Assembly (NCBI GenBank): GCA_041908445.1
Contig: JAYRFK010000043.1
Location: 1-64,000 of the forward strand
Length of the DNA stretch: 64,000 nucleotides
Reading direction: 5' to 3'
Source of the DNA: JAEUJM01 sp041908445
Lineage (GTDB): Bacteria > Actinomycetota > Acidimicrobiia > Acidimicrobiales > DATDAH01
The notes under the pieces are model-generated. The model did not search any database and had not been told where the DNA came from. It saw nothing but the letters and a program-made list of their open reading frames with translations. Positions within the stretch are counted from its first letter, which is position 1, and each line of letters opens with the position of its first letter. Of the stretch, positions 58,432 through 64,000 are shown in pieces. Both the position numbers and the translations under genes were made by a program.

Positions 58432-59211
58432 TTACAGCGGCCCGGAGATGCCGCCGTCCTTGCGGACCCGCCAGAAGTGGATCGCCATGAAGATGACGAT
58501 CACGAAGGGCAGGAGCAGGACGTGCAGGACGTACCAGCGCAACAGGGTCTCGGAGCCGATCTCGGTGCCGCCCAGCAGGGCGAACCGGACCTGGTTCCCG
58601 AAGACCGGGGTGTAGCCCATCATGTTGGTGCCCACGGTGACCGCCCAGAGGGCCAGCTGGTCCCAGGGCAGCAGGTAGCCGGTGAACGAGAGCAGCAGGG
58701 TGAGCGTGAGCAGGATCACGCCGATCACCCAGTTGAACTCCCGCGGCGGCTTGTAGGCACCGTGGTAGAAGACCCGGGCCATGTGCAGGAAGACCGACAG
58801 CACCATGAGGTGGGCGCCCCACCGGTGCATGTTGCGCACCAGCAGGCCGAAGGTCACCGAGGTGTGCAGGCTCTGGATGTCGTTCCAGGCCGACGCCGAG
58901 TCGGGCCGGTAGAAGAACATCAAGAAGATGCCGGTGACGGTGAGCAGGATGAAGAGGAAGAAGCTGAGCCCGCCGAGGCACAGCGTGTAGCTCACCTTGA
59001 CCGCGTGCCGCTTCACCTTCACCGGGTGGAGGTGGTACAGCACGCTGTTCATGATCACGTAGGACCGGTTCCGGGGGCTGTCCGTGTAGCCCTTCCGGAA
59101 GACCGAGCCCGGACGGAAGATCGAGTTCCAGGCCTGGGATCCCTGCACGGTGTCGCCGAGCTCGGAGAGCTTCTCGGCGATCTTCGGCTTGTCCTGAACC
59201 GACTTGGCCAC
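58432..59211 (-). CDS. qcrB: Cytochrome b6-type subunit
   Basis: A 259-residue, four-span haem b subunit. Axial His pairs lie in VRNMHRWGAHLMVLSVFLHM and LRWYVLHVLLLPFV with AIHFWRVRKDGG. The termini match cytochrome b6 closely: YTLCLGGLSFFLF aligns with the b6 segment holding Cys35, which binds the extra haem c(n), and the protein ends RKDGGISGPL as b6 does. GTG 59209-59211 has AGGAGA upstream at 7 bases. With subunit IV it makes a split, b6f-like cytochrome b. Confidence 0.93.
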   Translation of the reverse strand: MAKSVQDKPKIAEKLSELGDTVQGSQAWNSIFRPGSVFRKGYTDSPRNRSYVIMNSVLYHLHPVKVKRHAVKVSYTLCLGGLSFFLFILLTVTGIFLMFFYRPDSASAWNDIQSLHTSVTFGLLVRNMHRWGAHLMVLSVFLHMARVFYHGAYKPPREFNWVIGVILLTLTLLLSFTGYLLPWDQLALWAVTVGTNMMGYTPVFGNQVRFALLGGTEIGSETLLRWYVLHVLLLPFVIVIFMAIHFWRVRKDGGISGPL

Positions 59212-59234
59212 GTGGCCGTCTCCTCTTTCTCTGC

Positions 59235-59651
59235 TTACCCGAGCCGCATGCCGTAGGCGTAGCCGTGGGCATTGGTCCGGGTGTGGGGATCGCCCTCGGG
59301 GGCGGGCGCCGCGACCTTGCCCAGGATGATGACGCCCGTCGGGCACCGGTCGACGCACAGGGCGCAGCGGGTGCAGACGTCGTCGTCGATGGTGAAGATC
59401 ACGTGGTCGCGGGGATCCTCACCGGGCTGCTCGGTGCCGACCGCCTCGTCGATGGCCGTCGGCGACACCATGTGGATGCACTTCCACGGGCAGATGTCGA
59501 CGCAGCCCTCGCACATGATGCACTCGGACTGGTCGATGTGGATGAACTGCTTGGGCTTGACCGCCTTGGACAGCCAGTCCGCGTCGACCTCCTGGAGGAC
59601 GTAGTCGTCGCGGAACACCGGCATGGGCGGGTTCGCATCGGTCTTTCCCAT
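59235..59651 (-). CDS. 2x[4Fe-4S] ferredoxin-like protein in the cytochrome bc cluster
   Basis: A 138-residue soluble protein with two complete cluster motifs, CIMCEGCVDICPWKCI and CTRCALCVDRCPTGVI, separated by an insertion of about 40 residues (TAIDEAVGTEQPGEDPRDH). The N-terminus PPMPVFRDDYVLQEVDADWL and the C-terminal tail are not typical of free ferredoxins. Placed between an unknown membrane protein and cytochrome b6 with 2 and 23 bp gaps, it is probably a peripheral subunit or electron donor of the complex. Confidence 0.85.
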   Translation of the reverse strand: MGKTDANPPMPVFRDDYVLQEVDADWLSKAVKPKQFIHIDQSECIMCEGCVDICPWKCIHMVSPTAIDEAVGTEQPGEDPRDHVIFTIDDDVCTRCALCVDRCPTGVIILGKVAAPAPEGDPHTRTNAHGYAYGMRLG

Positions 59652-59653
59652 GG

Positions 59654-60085
59654 CTACGCCCCTTCCCGAACGAGCGGCCGGCCGTACCGGGAGGTCGCGA
59701 CCTCATCACCGGGCTTCTTGTCGCCCCGGCCCTGCCAGATGGCCCAGAGGGCGATCATGGCGCCGAGCTCGATGGCGTAGATGCCCACGACGATGATGTC
59801 GCGGATGGTCTGGTACGTGATGGTGAACGGCAGGTAGTCGACGAAGACGTCGCCGGGGCCGTTGACGATGGCGTCGGGGCGCCAGTTGAGCTCGTTGTCC
59901 GCCCAGGTCAGCCACTGGTGCGGCACCACGCCGTAGGCCCAGAACATGATGAAGAAGACGTAGGTCGCCGCGATCATCGCCTCGCCCCACGACAGCGGCG
60001 TCCCCACGGGACGGTGCCGGGCGTAGAGGGGGATGGGGACCACGAGCGCGAGCAGGATGAGCACCGACACCACGAACGCAACCAC
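59654..60085 (-). CDS. Small membrane protein heading the cytochrome bc operon
   Basis: A 143-residue protein with three or so spans (VAFVVSVLILLALVVPIPLY, MIAATYVFFIMFWAYGVVPH, DIIVVGIYAIELGAMIALWA). A conserved-looking loop LTWADNELNWRPDAIVNGPG lies between spans two and three. No family recognised. It is the first gene of the minus-strand unit and is followed at 2 bp by the ferredoxin gene, suggesting it is the ferredoxin's membrane partner. Confidence 0.7.
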   Translation of the reverse strand: MVAFVVSVLILLALVVPIPLYARHRPVGTPLSWGEAMIAATYVFFIMFWAYGVVPHQWLTWADNELNWRPDAIVNGPGDVFVDYLPFTITYQTIRDIIVVGIYAIELGAMIALWAIWQGRGDKKPGDEVATSRYGRPLVREGA

Positions 60086-60159
60086 CGGGCTTTCCTCCTC
60101 CTGCTACTGGGTCTGCTTGATCTTCGCTGCTGCTGTGCTGCTTGGTCGGGCGTCCCCCA

Positions 60160-60175
60160 TGTGAATTCGATCACA
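60160..60175. promoter_or_regulatory. CRP/GlxR-type operator in the divergent cytochrome promoter region
   Basis: TGTGA-ATTCGA-TCACA is an exact match to the CRP-family TGTGA-N6-TCACA consensus, with the dyad extended outward (CATGTGA and TCACATG). It lies 75 bp upstream of the minus-strand bc/nuo unit (start 60085) and 203 bp upstream of the plus-strand cytochrome c gene (start 60378). GlxR in Corynebacterium controls qcr and cytochrome genes through the same consensus. The rest of the 292-bp gap shows nothing further that I can name. Confidence 0.75.
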
Positions 60176-60377
60176 TGCGGGAGGGGGCGCTGCGACTGCT
60201 CGCCCACGAACGGCAACGGTCTAGCACGGCGCGCGGAGCGACAGCACATCGCAGGGCCACCCCGGCGCACGCCCGGTCGACGAGGCCCCCGCGCGACCGT
60301 CGGCGCGCCCATCGGCGCGCGGGGACGGGGTGGCGCTGCTTGGCTCGCCGTGCGCCGGGGGTCCTAAAGTGCGGCTC

Positions 60378-61127
60378 GTGACCGAGATCCCCGAGCACCT
60401 CCTCAAGCGCTCGCAGGCCCGCCGTGCCGCCATGGGCGGCGGTGGTGCCGGTGACGCCGGTGGTGGCGACGGCGGCGACGCCGGCGCCCCCGCCGAGAGC
60501 GCGGCCGGCACGGCCGTGACCCCGGCCGCCGCCGCGCCCGCGGCCGCCGCCGCGACCCCCACCGAGGTCGCGGTCGCCAAGCCGGAGCCGGTCCCCCCCT
60601 ACGTCGAGGCGTCGCTGCGCCGCAAGCGGGTGCCGCTCTGGGCACTGCCCGTGCTCGCCGCGCTGCCGGTGTGGGCCTTCGTCTACGCCGCCACCCTCGA
60701 GCCGCCGAGCCTCGGCGAGTCCGACCCCCTCAGCTTCGGCGAGCAGGTCTACGCGTCGAACTGCGCCACCTGCCACGGCGCCACCGGCGGCGGCGGCGTG
60801 GGCCCGGCCATCTCCGGCGGGGCCGTGATCGAGGTCTTCGCCGACCCCGCCGACCAGATCGAGTGGGTGCAGAAGGGGTCGGCCGGCTTCCAGGCCGACG
60901 GCCGCTCGACCTACGGCGACACCAACCGTCCCATCAACGGCGGCATGCCCGGCTGGGAGAGCACCCTCACCCCCGAGGAGCTGAACGCGGTCGTCTACTA
61001 CGAGCGCACCGGCCTCTCCGGCGAGGAGCCCAACCCGGCCCTCATCGATCCCACGGGCGCCCTGCTCGTCGACGGCCAGCCCGTGGTGCTGGCCGGTGGT
61101 GGTGGCGGCGGCGGCCACGGCGGCTGA
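60378..61127 (+). CDS. Membrane-anchored monohaem cytochrome c
   Basis: A 249-residue protein with a cytoplasmic low-complexity N-terminus, one membrane span (VPLWALPVLAALPVWAFVYA) and an extracytoplasmic cytochrome c domain with CATCH (SNCATCHGATGGGG) and a probable Met ligand in NGGMPGWESTLTPEEL. It begins MTEIPEHLLKRSQARRAAMG, shared with the cytochrome b subunit IV gene across the divergent promoter. GTG 60378 is supported by that motif. It probably links the bc complex to a terminal oxidase encoded elsewhere. Confidence 0.88.
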   Translation: MTEIPEHLLKRSQARRAAMGGGGAGDAGGGDGGDAGAPAESAAGTAVTPAAAAPAAAAATPTEVAVAKPEPVPPYVEASLRRKRVPLWALPVLAALPVWAFVYAATLEPPSLGESDPLSFGEQVYASNCATCHGATGGGGVGPAISGGAVIEVFADPADQIEWVQKGSAGFQADGRSTYGDTNRPINGGMPGWESTLTPEELNAVVYYERTGLSGEEPNPALIDPTGALLVDGQPVVLAGGGGGGGHGG

Positions 61128-61192
61128 CGCCGAGCGCACGCCACCCCGCCCCGACCGGACGCGTCGGGTCCCGACACTCCTAACCTGGCACC

Positions 61193-62470
61193 GTGCCGCC
61201 CACCTCGCCCCACCGCCATGACGTCCTCGTCGTCGGGGGCGGACCGGCCGGCTCCGCCGCGGCGTACTGGCTGGCTGAGGCCGGCCACGACGTCCTCGTC
61301 GTCGAGAAGAAGACCTTCCCTCGCGACAAGACCTGCGGCGACGGGCTGACCCCGCGGGCGGTCCGCCAGATCCAGGACATGGGCCTGGAGCACCGCATCG
61401 CCGACTTCCACCGCTACGACGGCCTGCGGGCCGTCGCCCACGGCGTCTCGCTCGAGCTCCAGTGGCCCGAGCACCCCCGCTTCCCGAGCTACGGCTACGT
61501 CGTGCGCCGCCGCGACCTCGACGAGATCGTGGCCGACCACGCCGTGAAGGCCGGGGCGCAGCTGCGCACCGGCGTCGAGGCCATCCGGCCGGTGCTCCGC
61601 GACGGCCTGGTCGCCGGCGCGGTGGTCAAGGACAAGGAGCGGGGTGAGACCGAGGAGATCCTCGCCCGGTACGTCGTCATCGCCGACGGCGCCAACTCCC
61701 GGTTCGGCCGGGCGCTCGGCACCGCCCGCGACCGCACCTACCCGCAGGGCATGGCCATCCGGGGCTACTACGAGAGCCCGCTGTCGGAGACGCCGTGGAT
61801 CGAGTCCGCCCTCGACGTGCGCGACCGTCAGGGCAACTCGCTGCCCGGCTACGGCTGGATCTTCCCCCTCGGCGACGGCACCATCAACGTCGGCATCGGC
61901 CTGCTCTCCACCTTCCGGGACTGGAAGAGCGTCAACACCACCCACCTGCTCAACGAGTTCTCCGCCACCGCCCCCGAGTACTGGGGCATCAGCCCGGAGA
62001 GCGCGATCAACGAGCCCACCGGCGGGCGCCTCCCCATGGCGGGCTCGGTGGGTCCCAAGTCCGGCCCCACCTTCATCGTGGTGGGCGACGCCGCCGGCTC
62101 CATCAACCCCTTCAACGGCGAGGGCATCGACTACGCCTACGAGACCGGCCGCCTCGCCGCCGGCCTGCTCGACGAGGCCCTCACCACCGGCAACGGCATG
62201 GCCCTCCAGCGCTACCAGCCGATGCTCGACGAGGAGTTCGGCCTCTACTTCAAGGTGGCCCGCCTCTTCGTGAAGATCATCGGACGGCCGGCGCTGATGC
62301 GCGAGCTCACCCGGGTCGGCATGCAGTCGCGCACCCTCATGGACTGGGTGCTGCGGATCATGGCCAACCTGCTGCGCGACGACGAGCTCGGCGGCGCCGA
62401 GGCCGCCTACAAGGCCGTCGCCGCCCTGGCCAGGGTCGCCCCCGAGCCGCTCACCCGCGCCAACAGCTGA
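61193..62470 (+). CDS. Geranylgeranyl reductase family flavoprotein, probably menaquinone side-chain reductase
   Basis: A 425-residue FAD-dependent reductase. The dinucleotide loop is DVLVVGGGPAGSAAAYWLAE, the substrate-side Cys motif is FPRDKTCGDGLTPRAVRQI and the second FAD motif is VVGDAAGSINPFNGEGIDYA. The family reduces isoprenoid double bonds; the Mycobacterium member MenJ saturates one unit of menaquinone. Location beside menaquinol-oxidising complexes supports that role, though archaeal-type lipid reduction cannot be excluded. GTG or CTG alternatives are possible; GTG 61193 is used. Confidence 0.87.
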   Translation: MPPTSPHRHDVLVVGGGPAGSAAAYWLAEAGHDVLVVEKKTFPRDKTCGDGLTPRAVRQIQDMGLEHRIADFHRYDGLRAVAHGVSLELQWPEHPRFPSYGYVVRRRDLDEIVADHAVKAGAQLRTGVEAIRPVLRDGLVAGAVVKDKERGETEEILARYVVIADGANSRFGRALGTARDRTYPQGMAIRGYYESPLSETPWIESALDVRDRQGNSLPGYGWIFPLGDGTINVGIGLLSTFRDWKSVNTTHLLNEFSATAPEYWGISPESAINEPTGGRLPMAGSVGPKSGPTFIVVGDAAGSINPFNGEGIDYAYETGRLAAGLLDEALTTGNGMALQRYQPMLDEEFGLYFKVARLFVKIIGRPALMRELTRVGMQSRTLMDWVLRIMANLLRDDELGGAEAAYKAVAALARVAPEPLTRANS

Positions 62471-62532
62471 CGACGGCGGGCCCGTGGCGCCAGACCGGGC
62501 GGCGCCGCCCGCCGGCCCCTAACCTGCGCACC

Positions 62533-64000
62533 GTGGCGAGCGCACCCGAGGTGACCGGCTACCGCGACCTGGTCGAGATCGGCCGGGGTGGGTTCGCCCG
62601 CGTGTACCGGGCCCACCAGGACCGCTTCAACCGGGCGGTGGCGCTGAAGGTGCTGAACCTGGCCGACCCCGACGAGCGCACCCGCGACCGCTTCGAGCGG
62701 GAGTGCCGGGCCATGGGCGAGCTCTCGTGGCACCCCCACGTCGTGGCCGTCTACGACTCGGGCGTCACCGAGGGCGGCCACCTCTTCCTGGCCATGGAGT
62801 ACCTCGAGCGGGGCTCGCTGGCCGATGCCGCCGGTGGCGGCTCGCTCGACTGGTCGGCGGCGCTCACCGCCGGCATCGAGGTGTGCGGCGCGCTGGGGGC
62901 GGCCCACGCCGCCGGCACCTTGCACCGGGACCTCAAGCCCGAGAACGTGCTCGTCGGCCCCTTCGGCGAGGCCCGCCTGTCCGACTTCGGCATCGCCGCG
63001 GTGGACGGTGGCCGGCGCACGACCACCGGCGTGGCCAGCTTCACCGTCGCCCACGTGGCGCCCGAGGTGCTGCGGGGCCACCGCCAGGACGAGCGCACCG
63101 ACGTCTACGGATTGGCCTCCACCCTCTTCACGCTCCTCGCCGGCGCCACCCCGTTCGCCGGCGAGCCCGACGAGCCCGTGGCCGCGGCGATGATGCGCAT
63201 CCTCGAGTCGCCGCCGCCCCGCCTCGGCGAGCCCGTGCCCGGGAGCCTCGCCGACCTCCTGGTCGCGGGCCTGGCCAAGGAGCCGGGCGACCGCCCCGAG
63301 AGCGCGGCGGCCTTCGGCGAGGCGCTCCAGGCCGTGCAGCGCGAGCGGAACCTGGCGGTCACCCCGCTGCGCCTGGTGGCGTCGGCGCCGGCCACCCCGC
63401 CGGCGCCGGTGGTGCCGCCCTCCCCGCCCGACCCTGCGCCGACCGTCGTCACCGACGACCCGCCATCGACCGCGTCGACGGCCGAGCCCGATGCGGGCCC
63501 GGGCGACGACCAGGCCACCGTCACCCTCGCTCCCGCCGCCGCGCTGGCCGACGCCGGTGGCGGCACCGACACGAGCACCGGCACCGGCACCGGCACGGGC
63601 ACGGGCACGGGCACGGGCGAGACCATCACCGTGGCCACCTCGCCGCCGGCACCGCCGCCCACCCCGCCCACACCGCCGACGCCCACCCCGCCGGCACCAC
63701 CCCCCACGCCCGACGCCGCACCGCCGACCCCGCCCCACGGAGGCGGGAAGAAGGGTCGAGGGCGCACCCTCGCGATCGTCGGCGCGGTGGTGGTCGTCCT
63801 CGTCCTGGCCGTCGGGGCCATCGTGGCCCTCACCGGCGGTGGTGGTGGCGACGGCGCGTCGACCGCCGGCACCTTCGAGACCGACGTCATCACCGACGCC
63901 CCCTCGAGCGTCGCGTTCGACGACGAGGGGGTGTGGGTCACGAGCCTCGGCCAGACCGAGGTCTACCGCCTCGACACCGAGGGCAATCTCGTGACGAGCA
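62533..64000 (+). CDS. Ser/Thr protein kinase with C-terminal sensor region (runs off the window)
   Basis: The first 489 codons of a PknB-type kinase. The catalytic elements are intact: IGRGGFARVYRAH (P-loop), VALKVLNL (Lys), GTLHRDLKPENVL and LSDFGIAAVD (DFG). A long Pro/Ala/Thr linker with a TG-repeat encoded by tandem GGCAC(C/G) hexamers (about 63570-63620) leads to a membrane span (TLAIVGAVVVVLVLAVGAIV). The extracellular part begins TFETDVITDAPSSVAFDDEG, like NHL or Vgb-type beta-propellers. GTG 62533 is the chosen start; no terminal stop is in the window. Confidence 0.92.
   Translation, partial: MASAPEVTGYRDLVEIGRGGFARVYRAHQDRFNRAVALKVLNLADPDERTRDRFERECRAMGELSWHPHVVAVYDSGVTEGGHLFLAMEYLERGSLADAAGGGSLDWSAALTAGIEVCGALGAAHAAGTLHRDLKPENVLVGPFGEARLSDFGIAAVDGGRRTTTGVASFTVAHVAPEVLRGHRQDERTDVYGLASTLFTLLAGATPFAGEPDEPVAAAMMRILESPPPRLGEPVPGSLADLLVAGLAKEPGDRPESAAAFGEALQAVQRERNLAVTPLRLVASAPATPPAPVVPPSPPDPAPTVVTDDPPSTASTAEPDAGPGDDQATVTLAPAAALADAGGGTDTSTGTGTGTGTGTGTGETITVATSPPAPPPTPPTPPTPTPPAPPPTPDAAPPTPPHGGGKKGRGRTLAIVGAVVVVLVLAVGAIVALTGGGGGDGASTAGTFETDVITDAPSSVAFDDEGVWVTSLGQTEVYRLDTEGNLVTS

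Noticed and set aside
62407..63738. Minus-strand open frame opposite the kinase
   Set aside because: Gly/Arg/Ala shadow of an intact kinase domain; no start signal or family resemblance.

Overview
The window is very GC-rich (by eye around 70% or more), with GTG and TTG starts common, overlapping stop/start codons, partly saturated menaquinone chemistry and twin-arginine/CXXCH exported redox proteins. This points to a high-GC actinobacterium. The mix of two nuo operons, a split b6-type cytochrome bc cluster and copper/zinc genes would fit a free-living aerobic member of the Acidimicrobiia, but that placement is an inference and was not tested by a search.

Left part (1-19.3 kb): the 5' end of tuf with two tRNA genes (Met, Thr) just upstream of it; an exported beta-helix protein; a 68-bp tandem repeat beside a degenerate ATPase-like gene; a zinc uptake module (Zur-type regulator, znuC, divergent znuA-znuB) with candidate Zur sites; a DsbB/thioredoxin-fold pair; a copper/periplasmic island (CopC-CopD fusion, anti-sigma factor, divergent ECF sigma factor, exported proteins, DUF305 protein); an acyltransferase; small exported or membrane proteins; a large multi-span membrane protein; a YcnI-type protein; and tRNA-Tyr.

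Middle (19.3-39 kb): yajQ, a HAD hydrolase, acs, and then an 11-gene nuo operon (A,B,C,D,H,I,J,K,L,M,N; no E,F,G) whose last gene is followed by a MidA/NDUFAF7-type methyltransferase. Facing away from this operon is a compact cassette that reads like a peptide-natural-product system: a 92-residue Cys-rich precursor-like peptide, a PqqD-like/M50 protease fusion, an ABC ATPase, an ABC permease and a small two-span membrane protein, followed directly by a VapBC pair. An enoyl-CoA isomerase-like gene closes the section.

Right part (39-64 kb): a complete 14-gene nuo operon preceded, on the same strand and with almost no gaps, by a menaquinol:cytochrome c reductase cluster (unknown membrane protein, 2x[4Fe-4S] ferredoxin, cytochrome b6, subunit IV, Rieske protein, dihaem cytochrome c, second unknown membrane protein). 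From 60085 down to 39151 these 21 genes could be one transcription unit. A near-ideal CRP/GlxR-type dyad lies between this unit and a divergent monohaem cytochrome c gene; a one-mismatch version lies upstream of the 11-gene nuo operon. A geranylgeranyl-reductase-type flavoprotein (probably menaquinone side-chain saturation) and the start of a Ser/Thr kinase with a beta-propeller-like sensor end the window.

Together the window encodes much of a respiratory chain: complex I (14-subunit), a second complex I lacking the NADH-oxidising module, a b6f/bcc-type complex III, cytochromes c and a quinone-modifying enzyme. No terminal oxidase is visible. The strongest candidates for new biology are the peptide/PqqD-M50/ABC cassette and the altered quinone site predicted in the NuoD of the 11-gene operon.
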